From: Oscillibacter ruminantium GH1 | GTDB taxonomy: Bacteria > Bacillota > Clostridia > Oscillospirales > Oscillospiraceae | Assembly: GCF_000307265.1 (NCBI RefSeq) | Contig: NZ_DF158898.1 | Location: forward strand, 1-64,000 | DNA length: 64,000 bases | Direction: 5' to 3' | In this document: positions 27,147 to 35,326 of the stretch, piece after piece | Position numbering within the stretch: the first letter of the stretch is position 1 | Layout: every line of letters begins with the position of its first letter | Program-made: the position numbers and the translations under genes | The notes under the pieces: model-generated | What the model was told of the DNA's origin: nothing | The model's database searches: none | What the model saw: only the letters and a program-made list of their open reading frames with translations

Positions 27147-27874
27147 CCGGGGCGGAAAAGCTGCTGCGCGTTGCGCGGCAGGAACTGGGAACCAAGGAAT
27201 CCCCTGCTGGGAGCAACCGCGTGAAATACAACACGGCGTATTACAGGCGGGAGGTGTCGGGAGACAGCTACCCTTGGTGCTGCGTGTTTCTCTGGTGGTG
27301 TTTTCAGGAGGCGGGATTTGCACCTCTTTTTTACGGCGGAGGTAGAACTGCTTCTTGTGGGGCGTTGGCCGGCTGGGCAAAGCGAAACGGACGTTTCCTT
27401 TCACAAGACTATCGACCCGGTGATTTGGTGTTTCTGCGGTTTTCCGGAACGGCCATCCAGCACATCGGCGTGGTGGAACGGGTGAATGGAGACGGAAGTC
27501 TGGTTACCATCGAAGGAAATACCGGCGCGGGCAGTGACGCCAACGGCGGCGAGGTGCAGCGGCGGACGCGGGCGCTGCGATATACGGCGGGGGCGTTTCG
27601 CCCGAAGTATGCGGACACTGCGCTACAAAGTCCGGCATTCGGCGCGGAGGAGGATGAAATGACACAGGAGACATTCAATGCCATGATGGAAGCATGGCTG
27701 GAGAAGCGGGGACAGCTGCCGCCCGGAGGTTTCTCGGCACAGGCTCGGAACTGGGGAGAGGAAAGCGGAATCATGCAGGGAAATACCGACGGAACCTTTC
27801 AGTACAAGAGCTGGTGTACACGGGAGCAAATGCTGGTTCTTCTCTATCGGTTTGTGGAGACGCTCAAAAAGTAG
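27143..27874 (+). CDS. Phage CHAP-domain amidase/endopeptidase (lysin) with C-terminal SLH-like segment
   Basis: 243 residues. A CHAP/NlpC-type domain (about 1-165) has S-Y-P-W-C-C-V-F-L-W-W-C-F with the probable catalytic Cys, and I-Q-H-I-G-V-V-E with the His. A C-terminal segment, A-R-N-W-G-E-E-S-G-I-M-Q-G followed by C-T-R-E-Q-M-L-V-L-L-Y-R, resembles one S-layer-homology repeat and may bind cell wall. It cleaves peptidoglycan peptides at the end of the element's cassette. Confidence 0.85.
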   Translation: MTGAEKLLRVARQELGTKESPAGSNRVKYNTAYYRREVSGDSYPWCCVFLWWCFQEAGFAPLFYGGGRTASCGALAGWAKRNGRFLSQDYRPGDLVFLRFSGTAIQHIGVVERVNGDGSLVTIEGNTGAGSDANGGEVQRRTRALRYTAGAFRPKYADTALQSPAFGAEEDEMTQETFNAMMEAWLEKRGQLPPGGFSAQARNWGEESGIMQGNTDGTFQYKSWCTREQMLVLLYRFVETLKK

Positions 27875-27882
27875 ATAAGCGA

Positions 27883-27923
27883 AAAAGCGCCCACCGCTTG
27901 ATTTTCAAGCGGTGGGCGCTTTT
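27883..27923. terminator. Bidirectional terminator at the end of the phage-like element
   Basis: A perfect 19-bp stem with a three-base loop, with A-run on one side and T-run on the other. It serves both the lysin (plus) and the repressor gene (minus). Confidence 0.9.
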
Positions 27924-27931
27924 CTATGCGC

Positions 27932-28222
27932 TCAGAGTTTTTTATTGGCGTCCCGAAGATCGTGGACCAATTGCCGGATATGCGCAGCCTGCTGATCGGT
28001 CAGGCCGGAGACACTGATTTGGGCGCCGGACTCCCGGCCCAGAAGCGTGTCTGTGGAGACGGAAAAAAAATCCGCCAACTTTTCCAACAGCTCCACGGAG
28101 GGTTGGATATTGCTATTTTCCCAGTTGGAAACGCTTTGCTTGGAAACGCCCAAACAATCAGCCAGGCGCGTCTGTGTGATACCCCTTGCGAGCCGCAGTC
28201 GGCGGATCTCGTCGCACAGCAT
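27932..28222 (-). CDS. XRE/Cro-C1 family repressor
   Basis: 96 residues with an N-terminal helix-turn-helix (Q-T-R-L-A-D-C-L-G-V-S-K-Q-S-V-S-N-W-E) and a short C-terminal helical part. This is the size of small phage or mobile-element repressors. ATG at 28222 has AGGAGG upstream. It faces the phage cassette and shares a bidirectional terminator with it, so it is probably the element's regulator. Its promoter carries TATTGTAA half-sites. Confidence 0.85.
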   Translation of the reverse strand: MLCDEIRRLRLARGITQTRLADCLGVSKQSVSNWENSNIQPSVELLEKLADFFSVSTDTLLGRESGAQISVSGLTDQQAAHIRQLVHDLRDANKKL

Positions 28223-28245
28223 GGGAGATTCCTCCTGATTTCCAA

Positions 28246-28274
28246 ATTACAATACTATATTAAACTATTGTAAA
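28246..28274 (-). promoter_or_regulatory. Repressor promoter with inverted-repeat operator
   Basis: On the minus strand TTTACA and TGTAAT are separated by 17 bases. Both hexamers lie inside the inverted repeat TTACAATA (28247-28254) and TATTGTAA (28266-28273), which suggests autoregulation by the XRE protein. Confidence 0.65.
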
Positions 28275-28281
28275 TTTCGCC

Positions 28282-28312
28282 TTGACAAATTATAAATACA
28301 AAAGTATTGTAA
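28282..28312 (+). promoter_or_regulatory. Divergent plus-strand promoter with third operator half-site
   Basis: Perfect TTGACA (28282-28287), 17-base spacer, and TATTGT (28305-28310) that lies inside a third TATTGTAA half-site (28305-28312). This is the layout of a phage repressor/early-gene switch, but the next gene downstream is sodA in the opposite direction, so the promoter has no gene to drive. Confidence 0.5.
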
Positions 28313-28339
28313 TATTGGATAGAAAAGTGAGGAAGCAAC

Positions 28340-28984
28340 TCACTTTTCGGGAATTGGCAGGCGATTTTCAAGATGTGCGGCATAATCCGCAGAGACTTGA
28401 GGCCAGTCGATCAGCCGCCACCAAGCATCAAAGTAGTCGGGGCGGCGATTTTGATATTGCAAATAATAGGCATGTTCCCACACATCGCAGCACAAAAGGG
28501 GTAGCAAGGGCAGAACGGTGTCCTGATTGGCAACCTTTTGAATGGACAGATCTCCGCCGCAGTCGGCGCAGAGGCAAGCCCAACCGGAACCGAAAACGGA
28601 CAGCGAGGCGCTTTTCAAGGCGGACTTCAGCCCCTCTATATCGCCAAAGACACGGCGGATGGCGCTGTCCAGCGGCGGCTGGGGCATGGAAGGCGGCAGG
28701 GCGCGGAGCGTGCGGAAATAGAGGTCATGGTTAAAAACGCCCCCAGCGTTGTTGCGGACGCCTTGGCAGATCTCTTTAGGCAGGTTTGCCCAGCCTTCAC
28801 ACAGTTGATTCAGCGTCCAGCTGTGATAAGTCGGATACGGCTCCAACAGCTTGTTCAGATTTTCCACGTAAGTGGCAAAGTGCTTATCGTGGTGAAAACA
28901 GAGAACTTTAGACTCGATCTCCGGCTCCAGCGCGTCGTAAGGATACGGCAGCGGCGGCAGAGCGAAGGGATAGTGATTTTCCAT
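28340..28984 (-). CDS. sodA: Iron/manganese superoxide dismutase
   Basis: 214 residues. It converts superoxide to peroxide and oxygen in the cytoplasm. Metal ligands are recognisable: H-H-D-K-H in the N-terminal helix, N-H-D-L-Y-F for the second His, and D-V-W-E-H-A-Y-Y for the Asp and third His. Several extra Cys residues (C-L-C-A-D-C-G and L-C-C-D) are unusual. Whether it uses Fe or Mn cannot be told. Its own promoter is not clear. Confidence 0.9.
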   Translation of the reverse strand: MENHYPFALPPLPYPYDALEPEIESKVLCFHHDKHFATYVENLNKLLEPYPTYHSWTLNQLCEGWANLPKEICQGVRNNAGGVFNHDLYFRTLRALPPSMPQPPLDSAIRRVFGDIEGLKSALKSASLSVFGSGWACLCADCGGDLSIQKVANQDTVLPLLPLLCCDVWEHAYYLQYQNRRPDYFDAWWRLIDWPQVSADYAAHLENRLPIPEK

Positions 28985-29166
28985 AGGGCGTCATCCTTTC
29001 CGCATGTGTTTGTCAAAACAGTATACGCAAGGAAAACAAAACTATGCGGCAAGCGCACGTGACACGATCGAAAGAAGAATGCGCGTCGGCTGGAAACCTG
29101 TGACTTCGACAGGAGAAATGGGGTATCCTAATAAACAGCTTGCTTAATGTGGGAGAAGATGGTTTT

Positions 29167-29325
29167 ATGACAGATAAGGAATTGAGCTTCTGCGCGTTGT
29201 GCGGCCCATTGGAGGACGCCATAGAAATGATGGACAGCGGCAATATGGCGGGAGCGCGAGCCGTGATGAAAAGAGTTCTTGCGCAGGCACAGGAACTCTG
29301 TGATCAAGAAAAAAGCGGAGGATGA
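29167..29325 (+). CDS. Small protein of unknown function (52 aa)
   Basis: ATG at 29167 follows GGGAGAAGATGG. The product is acidic and helical, with L-C-G-P-L-E-D-A-I-E-M-M-D and A-R-A-V-M-K-R-V-L-A. No family recognised. A strong terminator 15 bases beyond the stop and its own space between two minus-strand genes support a real transcript. Confidence 0.5.
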   Translation: MTDKELSFCALCGPLEDAIEMMDSGNMAGARAVMKRVLAQAQELCDQEKSGG

Positions 29326-29340
29326 TACTCTGCTAGGAGA

Positions 29341-29381
29341 AAAAACGATTCCGGAAAGCATTGCTTTCCGGAATCGTTTTT
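29341..29381. terminator. Bidirectional terminator between the small gene and ireB
   Basis: A 19-20-bp perfect stem (AAAAACGATTCCGGAAAGCA and complement, almost no loop) ending in TTTTT on both strands. Confidence 0.88.
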
Positions 29382-29413
29382 ATGCATAGGAGCAAGTCTC
29401 TGACGGCAAAACA

Positions 29414-29659
29414 TTACTGTCCCAGATATTTCCGAACCAGAACCTGCAGCAACTCATCCCGGTCAATCTTGCGGATCAACGTCCGGGCGTTGTTGTGATT
29501 GGTGATATAGGTGGGATCTTCGGAGAGAATATAGCCAACGATCTGATTAATGGGGTTATAGCCTTTTTCCTCCAATGCCTGATAGACTGTGGACAGGACA
29601 TGGCGAATTTCCGCATCCTTTTCCATCACAATATTAAATTTCCTTGTAAAATCATCCAT
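29414..29659 (-). CDS. ireB: IreB family regulatory phosphoprotein (UPF0297)
   Basis: 81 residues matching the UPF0297/IreB family along its whole length (F-x-I-x-x-E-K-D-A-E-I-R and [20 protein letters not shown]). In enterococci IreB is a substrate of the IreK kinase and affects cephalosporin resistance. ATG at 29659 has AAAGGTGGTG upstream; the longer in-frame start is rejected. The usual neighbours (alaS, yqgF) are absent and it is monocistronic here. Confidence 0.92.
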   Translation of the reverse strand: MDDFTRKFNIVMEKDAEIRHVLSTVYQALEEKGYNPINQIVGYILSEDPTYITNHNNARTLIRKIDRDELLQVLVRKYLGQ

Positions 29660-29692
29660 GCAGACACCACCTTTCCCTTTTGGACAGGTTCT

Positions 29693-29721
29693 ATTATACT
29701 CGATTTTTGCCAGACTGTAAA
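29693..29721 (-). promoter_or_regulatory. Promoter of ireB
   Basis: On the minus strand TTTACA (29721-29716), a 17-base spacer and a perfect TATAAT (29698-29693), 33 bases before the ireB start. Confidence 0.75.
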
Positions 29722-29763
29722 GAGTCAAGAAAAAATCTTTGATAAATATTGAGCAGAAGAAGT

Positions 29764-32460
29764 TTAACGCAATGCCGCGCCAAGCTCGCTTTTCAGCAGA
29801 GCCAGAATGTTAGCCACGTCTTCGTCCGCCTCGGCGGCAGTGAGACTGCGGTCATCTGCCCGGAGCGTCAGGTTGAAGGCCACGCTCTTTTTGCCCGGGG
29901 CGATGCCTGTACCGGTGTAGATATCGAACAGGGCGACTTCCTTCAAAAGGCCCTTTGCGCCGCGGCGGATGCAGTTTTCCAGTGCGCCCACGGTAATGCC
30001 TGCGTCGCAAACCACGGCGATGTCCCGCGCCACGGCAGGGAATTTGGGAAGTGCATGATAGATGGGCAGCGCACCCTGTGCGGCGAAGAGCGCGTCAAAG
30101 CTCAACTCGGCGGCGTACAGCTCACAGTCCACACCGTAGTTCCCGGCCACGTCGGGCCGGATTTGACCGAAGATGCCCAGCTCCTTTTCGCCCAGAAGAA
30201 CCTTGGCGCAGCGGCCGGGGTGATAAGACGGATTGTCGGTGACGGCGGCAAAGGACGCGCCCTCGATGCGCAGCCCCTCCAGAATGGTTTCCACCGCACC
30301 CTTGAGGGAGAAGAAGTCCACCTCGGGGCCAAACGCGCCCAGAGACAGCACCTTCGGCTCATTGGCCACGCCGTCGGCGTCTGGGCCGGACTCCTTGGCA
30401 AAGTAGGTGCGGCCCAGCTCATAGAGATAAGCGGACTTGTTGCGGAAGTTGTAGTTCCGGGTGAGAATCTCCAGCATGGAGGGCAGCGTGGTGGTGCGCA
30501 TGATGGAGGTATCCTCCCCTAGAGGGTTGAGGATTTTCAGGGATTTGCGCAGGGGGGAGTCGGCAGCAAGGCCGATTTTATCATAATAAGTGGGGCTGAT
30601 GAAGGAATAGGTGATGATCTCATCGTAGCCCAAAGACCGGCACAGTGCGCCCACCGTGCGCTCCGCCTGCTGAACGGGAGTATAGCCGCCCTGCGCGGAA
30701 GCACCGCCCATCAGGGTGACAGGGATGTTATTGTAGCCGTGGAACCGGGCGACCTCTTCGGCAATGTCCGCCATGCCCTCCACATCGCTTCTCCAGGAGG
30801 GAACGGTGATCTCATCGCCGTCCAGCTGGAAGTCCAGCTTTTCAAGGATGGCTCGCATCTCGGACTCGGGTACATCGGTGCCCAGCAATGCGTTGATCCG
30901 CTCCGGCTCCAACTGAATGATGCGGGGAGCGGCGTCCTTGGCGATCACGTCCATCACGCCGTCCACCACTTCGCCCGCGCCCAGCAGCTCTACCAGCTCG
31001 CAGGCCCGCTGCACCGCTTTCATGGTGTTCATGGGGTCCAGACCCTTTTCGTATCGGGCGGACGCCTCGGAGCGCATGTTCAGCGCCACGGCGGTGCGCC
31101 GGACGGATGCGCCGTTGAAGTTGGCGGACTCGAACAAAACCTGCGCGGTGTCGCCCACGATCTCGCTGTTGGCGCCGCCCATCACGCCGGCTACGCACAC
31201 GGGCCGATGCTCGTCGCAGATGCACAGCATGGAGGGGGTCAGCTTGCGCTCGTTGCCGTCCAGCGTCTGGATGGTTTCTCCCTCCCGAGCGGTGCGGACA
31301 AGGATTTTTCCGCCCTCCACGCAGGAGAAGTCGAACGCGTGCATGGGCTGGCCGTATTCCAGCATCACATAGTTGGTGATGTCCACGATGTTGTTGATGG
31401 GGCGCACGCCGGAGTTGCGCAGCCGTTCCCGCATCCATGCGGGGGACGGCTTAATCTTCACGTTTTTTACCATCCGGGCGGTGTACCGGGGGCACAGCTC
31501 CGGGTCTTCGATCTCAATGTCCACCAGCTCGGCGATGCTGCCGCCGCAACCCTTAATCTCCGGCGTATGGAGCTTGAGGGGCTTGCGGAAAGTGGCGGCG
31601 GCCTCCCGTGCAAGACCGATCACGCTCAGACAGTCCGGGCGGTTGGGGGTGATTTCAAACTCCACGATGCGGTCGTCCCGGCCGATGAGCTTTGCCACGT
31701 CGTCGCCGGGCATGCAGTCCTCGTGGAGAATCCAGATGCCGTCGGCAATGCAGTGGGGGAACTCGGCCTGCTGGGCATGAAGGTCGGCAAGCGTGCAGAT
31801 GGAATCCTCCTTGGTATGGTAGGCCACCATGTCTCCCTCGTGGAGATTCTGGCAGTCGGTGTCCGGCACGGCGGTGGCGCCGCCGATGTCCAGACAGGTG
31901 TGATAAGACCCATCGGGCTGCGCGGCGACTTCCAGCACTCTGGCGGCGACTATCGGCCCAAAAATTTTCTGACCGGGTTGAATGTCCGCCGGAATGGAGG
32001 GCTTGGCCGGATCCAGGGGCTTATAGTCGTTCAGCAGCGCGGCAGGCTTGATCACCGCGTCGGGATAGTCGTGCTCGGTGGTCAGTTCCAATTCCTTCAG
32101 GGAGCACAGCATTCCGTTGGACTCCACGCCCCGCAGCTTTCCCTTTTCAATTTTCACGCCGCCCGGAAGCAGCGACTTGTGCTTTGCTACGGGAACCAGG
32201 TCCCCCTCGTGGATGTTCCACGCGCCGGTGACAATCTGGGTAGTCTCGCTGCCCACGTCGATCTGCAAAACCCACATGTGGTCGGAGTCCGGGTGGCGCT
32301 CCATCTTCATGATTTTGCCCACAACCACGTTTTTCATGTCCGCGCTGAGGTCGGTGGTGACCTCCTGCTTAGATCCGGAGAGCGTCATCGCCTCCGCGAA
32401 GTCACGGTCGGAAGCGTCCACTTCCACGAATTCATTCAGCCATTTTCTGGACAGTAACAT
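29764..32460 (-). CDS. pheT: Phenylalanine-tRNA ligase beta subunit, enlarged tRNA-binding region
   Basis: 898 residues against about 800 in most bacteria. With PheS it forms the alpha2-beta2 enzyme charging tRNA-Phe. Order: EMAP-like OB tRNA-binding domain (about 40-120), an extra segment of roughly 100 residues (about 131-233), B3/B4 editing domain (from about 268, E-I-T-P-N-R-P-D-C), B5, catalytic-like core, and the C-terminal anticodon-binding domain. The extra segment contains R-V-L-E-V...Y-H-T-C-L-D-I-G...L-H-E-G-D-M-V-A, parallel to I-M-K-M-E...W-V-L-Q-I-D-V-G...I-H-E-G-D-L-V-P of the first OB domain, so it looks like a partial duplication. It follows pheS by 18 bases. Confidence 0.95.
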   Translation of the reverse strand: MLLSRKWLNEFVEVDASDRDFAEAMTLSGSKQEVTTDLSADMKNVVVGKIMKMERHPDSDHMWVLQIDVGSETTQIVTGAWNIHEGDLVPVAKHKSLLPGGVKIEKGKLRGVESNGMLCSLKELELTTEHDYPDAVIKPAALLNDYKPLDPAKPSIPADIQPGQKIFGPIVAARVLEVAAQPDGSYHTCLDIGGATAVPDTDCQNLHEGDMVAYHTKEDSICTLADLHAQQAEFPHCIADGIWILHEDCMPGDDVAKLIGRDDRIVEFEITPNRPDCLSVIGLAREAAATFRKPLKLHTPEIKGCGGSIAELVDIEIEDPELCPRYTARMVKNVKIKPSPAWMRERLRNSGVRPINNIVDITNYVMLEYGQPMHAFDFSCVEGGKILVRTAREGETIQTLDGNERKLTPSMLCICDEHRPVCVAGVMGGANSEIVGDTAQVLFESANFNGASVRRTAVALNMRSEASARYEKGLDPMNTMKAVQRACELVELLGAGEVVDGVMDVIAKDAAPRIIQLEPERINALLGTDVPESEMRAILEKLDFQLDGDEITVPSWRSDVEGMADIAEEVARFHGYNNIPVTLMGGASAQGGYTPVQQAERTVGALCRSLGYDEIITYSFISPTYYDKIGLAADSPLRKSLKILNPLGEDTSIMRTTTLPSMLEILTRNYNFRNKSAYLYELGRTYFAKESGPDADGVANEPKVLSLGAFGPEVDFFSLKGAVETILEGLRIEGASFAAVTDNPSYHPGRCAKVLLGEKELGIFGQIRPDVAGNYGVDCELYAAELSFDALFAAQGALPIYHALPKFPAVARDIAVVCDAGITVGALENCIRRGAKGLLKEVALFDIYTGTGIAPGKKSVAFNLTLRADDRSLTAAEADEDVANILALLKSELGAALR

Positions 32461-32478
32461 ATTTCTCGCTCTCCCTTC

Positions 32479-33504
32479 TTAAAACTGCTCGAGGAACCGC
32501 ACGTCGTTTTCAAAAATCAGACGCATATCGCTGATTTTATACTGGCCCAGCGCCAGCCGCTCCAGACCCATGCCAAAGGCAAAGCCGGAGTACACGTCCG
32601 GGTCGATGCCGCAGCCCCGCAGAACCTTGGGATGGACCATGCCCGCGCCCAGCACTTCAATCCAGCCCTCGCCCTTGCAGGTGGGGCAGCCCACGCCGCC
32701 GCACTTATGGCACTGGATATCCATTTCGCAGCTGGGCTCGGTGAAGGGGAAGTGATGGGGACGGAAACGGGTAACGGTGTTCTCACCGTAAATCTTTCGG
32801 ATAACGGCATTCAGCGTCCCCTTCAGATCGCCCATGGTGATGCCCTGATCCACCACCAGTCCCTCGATTTGATGGAACATGGGGGAATGGGTCGCGTCCA
32901 CCTCGTCCTTGCGGTAGACACGACCGGGAGACATGACCCGGATGGGAAGGGAACGGGTCTCCATGGCGCGAATCTGCATACTGGAGGTCTGGGTGCGCAG
33001 AAGAACGTTGGAGTCCTCGGTGAGATAGAACGTATCTGACCATTCCCGGGCGGGATGATCGTCGGGGGTGTTCAGCTTGGTGAAGTTATAGTCTGCCAGC
33101 TCCACCTCCGGGCCGTCCAGAATTTCAAAGCCCATGCCGATGAAAATGTCCTTGATCTCGTCCAGCACGGAATACATGGGGTGCTTGTGTCCCATCCGCA
33201 GCTTTTTGCCGGGGATGGTCACGTCCAGCGTCTCGCTGGCAAGGCGCTGCTCCATGGCTCTGCGCTCCAGAATGGCGGACTGCTCGTCGATGGCCTTTTC
33301 CACCGCGGCGCGCACGTCGTTGGCCATCTGGCCCATGATGGGGCGCAGCTCGGCGGAAAGGCCGCCCATCTGCTTCAAAAGCCCCGTCAGCTCGCCTTTT
33401 TTACCCAGATACTTGACCCGCAGAGCTTCCAGATCCGTAGCCGCCTTCGTCTCCGACACGGATTCCAGCGCACTTTTGTGGATGGCTTCCAGTTGTTCCT
33501 TCAT
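32479..33504 (-). CDS. pheS: Phenylalanine-tRNA ligase alpha subunit
   Basis: 341 residues. A helical coiled-coil tRNA-binding arm (about 1-90) precedes the class II catalytic domain with F-R-P-H-H-F-P-F-T-E-P-S (motif 2 region) and G-F-A-F-G-M-G-L-E-R-L-A (motif 3). A C-x2-C...C-x2-C-like stretch (C-H-K-C-G-G-V-G-C-P-T-C) is present near 270, seen in other clostridial PheS. ATG at 33504 is chosen; a TTG two codons earlier also exists. First gene of the T-box-controlled operon. Confidence 0.95.
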   Translation of the reverse strand: MKEQLEAIHKSALESVSETKAATDLEALRVKYLGKKGELTGLLKQMGGLSAELRPIMGQMANDVRAAVEKAIDEQSAILERRAMEQRLASETLDVTIPGKKLRMGHKHPMYSVLDEIKDIFIGMGFEILDGPEVELADYNFTKLNTPDDHPAREWSDTFYLTEDSNVLLRTQTSSMQIRAMETRSLPIRVMSPGRVYRKDEVDATHSPMFHQIEGLVVDQGITMGDLKGTLNAVIRKIYGENTVTRFRPHHFPFTEPSCEMDIQCHKCGGVGCPTCKGEGWIEVLGAGMVHPKVLRGCGIDPDVYSGFAFGMGLERLALGQYKISDMRLIFENDVRFLEQF

Positions 33505-33544
33505 AGTCAATGCTCCTTTACCTTTTTATGAAAATGGTTCACTG

Positions 33545-33800
33545 CTCTTGGGGACAAAGGGCATAAAAAAACGCCCTTCATCCCAATATTTGGGACGAAA
33601 GACGCAGCTTCCGCGGTACCACCCAGATTCGTACCCACAGGGTACGCGCTCGAAACCCAGATAACGGTGGGTGACCGGCCGTGTCTCCACGGCGGCTCCC
33701 GGGCGAACCAAACGACGCGCCGCGGATCGGCTTTCAGCCGGTGACCAATCCTCTCTTGGCGGCGGAGACTCGTTATTTTCCCGTTCAACGCTGATATCAA
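33545..33800 (-). ncRNA. T-box leader (tRNA-Phe responsive) of pheST
   Basis: On the minus strand the T-box core GGGTGGTACCGCGG is found at 33624-33611. A terminator (CGTCTTTCGTCCCA pairing with TGGGATGAAGGGCG, then TTTTTTT) follows at about 33606-33566. The roughly 180 bases upstream fold into stem I. Uncharged tRNA binding stabilises the antiterminator and lets pheST be read. The specifier should be a Phe codon, but I did not place it with certainty. Confidence 0.9.
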
Positions 33801-33806
33801 GTACAA

Positions 33807-33835
33807 TTTATAGCACATAAAAAGAGAAAATGCAA
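33807..33835 (-). promoter_or_regulatory. Promoter of the pheST T-box transcript
   Basis: On the minus strand TTGCAT (33835-33830), 17-base spacer, TATAAA (33812-33807). The transcript would start near 33800, just before the T-box leader. Confidence 0.65.
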
Positions 33836-33948
33836 GTGAAAAATCCCCTATCCGGTGAATTCTCATCGGGAGAAGGGAGAGATGCGTTTCGCCGGTGAGG
33901 CATACCGGATTATCCGTGTTTTTGTCCGGAGCTTTTAGAAAGCGAATC

Positions 33949-33976
33949 AAAAAGGCGGCCCTCGTGGACCGCCCGT
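33949..33976 (-). terminator. Terminator of the lipoprotein gene
   Basis: On the minus strand GGGCGGTCC-ACGA-GGGCCGCC followed by TTTTT, 20 bases past the stop at 33998. Confidence 0.75.
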
Positions 33977-33997
33977 TAAAAGTATGTATGCTTTGGT

Positions 33998-35062
33998 TCA
34001 ACCGGGATTTGCGTTCAATGCGGATGTTTTTTCATAGGCTGCCCGGATTTTATCCAACACCGCCTGCTCGGCCTCCGTTTCCGGCTGGCAGGTATTCAAA
34101 ACGGAGAGAAAGTCGGACTGCTCCGCTGGGTCTAGTCCCCCGGCATGATATCCTGCGCTGGCTACGATGGCGTCGATATTCAGGTAGTCCGGCCCTTTCT
34201 CCGCGTAGGGGGACCCGTCCAACAGGGCCAATACTTTCAGAATATCCTCCGGACGTTCCAGAAATCGCTGGTAGAGAAGGTCGAAGGGTGCCTCTGAATA
34301 AGCGCCGTCGGAATAAATCAGATAGCACACCAGCTTCCAGTCGGAGTAATCCAAATAAGCGGAAGTGACTTCAAAATCCTGGTAATAATTAATCGTGAAC
34401 ACGGTGTCCGCGTCCAAATCCAGCGCGTCGCTGGGGCAGAAGGAGGTGAATCGCCAGCCGTTTGCCGTTTTCTCATAGTCCAGTACCTTTTGAGAATAGC
34501 CGGTGGTGGCAACGGTGTGGTCATATCCGTCCGCCTGCGGCTCCTGATCGGAAAAATCTGCCCAAAACGTCAGCGTTACCGTCCAGTGGTTTTCGTCTAC
34601 CCGCTCCGCGGCGGCGGTCTTATCCAGCAGATAGAGATTGCTGCCCCGTGCGCCGGAGGCGGTGTAGAGCTTTCCACCGATGTCCCGATAGTTGGCGCCC
34701 TCGCCCATGATCTCGTCCGCCAGCTCCGGGGAGAAACAGGAGCGAACTCGGATGTCAAGGTCTGCGTAGGTGTTCAGACCCGGATAGTCCACCGCCTGAT
34801 AGGGGATGCCGTCCTGATTGTCGTCGTAGGGCTGTCCGTTCTCTGTGACCGGTTCTCCGACCGCAGGAAGGGAATACAGATTGAACCAGTCATAAACCTC
34901 TGCCGCTTGGGTATAGGCCGCCAGTACGTCCGCTTCCTTCGGTTCCGGAGAGCCTGCGGATGCCACGTTCGCGCTGGAGGTGGAGGAGAGGTCAGAGCCG
35001 CCGCAAGCGGCGAGGGAGCAGGCCAGTGCGGCGGTGGAAAGAAGTGCTAAAGCACGTTTCAT
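33998..35062 (-). CDS. Putative lipoprotein of unknown function
   Basis: 354 residues with a type II signal peptide and lipobox (A-L-A-C-S-L-A-A-C-G-G, lipidated Cys about residue 20), followed by a Ser-rich linker. The mature domain is acidic and rich in Tyr and Asp, and would be anchored on the outer face of the membrane. I recognise no family. ATG at 35062 after AAAAGGGAGG. Single-gene transcript with its own terminator. Confidence 0.75.
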   Translation of the reverse strand: MKRALALLSTAALACSLAACGGSDLSSTSSANVASAGSPEPKEADVLAAYTQAAEVYDWFNLYSLPAVGEPVTENGQPYDDNQDGIPYQAVDYPGLNTYADLDIRVRSCFSPELADEIMGEGANYRDIGGKLYTASGARGSNLYLLDKTAAAERVDENHWTVTLTFWADFSDQEPQADGYDHTVATTGYSQKVLDYEKTANGWRFTSFCPSDALDLDADTVFTINYYQDFEVTSAYLDYSDWKLVCYLIYSDGAYSEAPFDLLYQRFLERPEDILKVLALLDGSPYAEKGPDYLNIDAIVASAGYHAGGLDPAEQSDFLSVLNTCQPETEAEQAVLDKIRAAYEKTSALNANPG

Positions 35063-35228
35063 AAAGAGCCTCCCTTTTGTTAGGGTTTGAAATTGAAAAA
35101 AATACCATTATTTATATAAGACGCAGTAAAGAACAGAAAAGTTGCAGCATTTTTCCTCTGCTGAGAAAGTTTTTTTGAAGCTCAATGCCTTTGCAATTAT
35201 CAAAAGAGGCTTTTTGCGCCCAAAGCCC

Positions 35229-35256
35229 TTGCAATCCGACAGCGGGGCCTTATAAT
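35229..35256 (+). promoter_or_regulatory. Promoter of the nnrD-lipoprotein-alr cluster
   Basis: TTGCAA (35229-35234), a 16-base spacer and a perfect TATAAT (35251-35256), about 70 bases before the first gene. Confidence 0.6.
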
Positions 35257-35326
35257 AGCTTTCATAAAAAGATGCTGCAACGGACATAAAACAGCGGGCG
35301 CTTTGACCGCGGAAAGGACGTAATGT

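Noticed and set aside
13251-28340. Attachment-site direct repeats flanking the phage-like element
   Set aside because: No convincing direct repeat was found by eye between the left gap (13250-13420) and the right gap (28220-28340).
30739-32457. 572-codon open frame on the plus strand
   Set aside because: Antisense to pheT, which is unambiguous; low complexity in His, Gly and Val.
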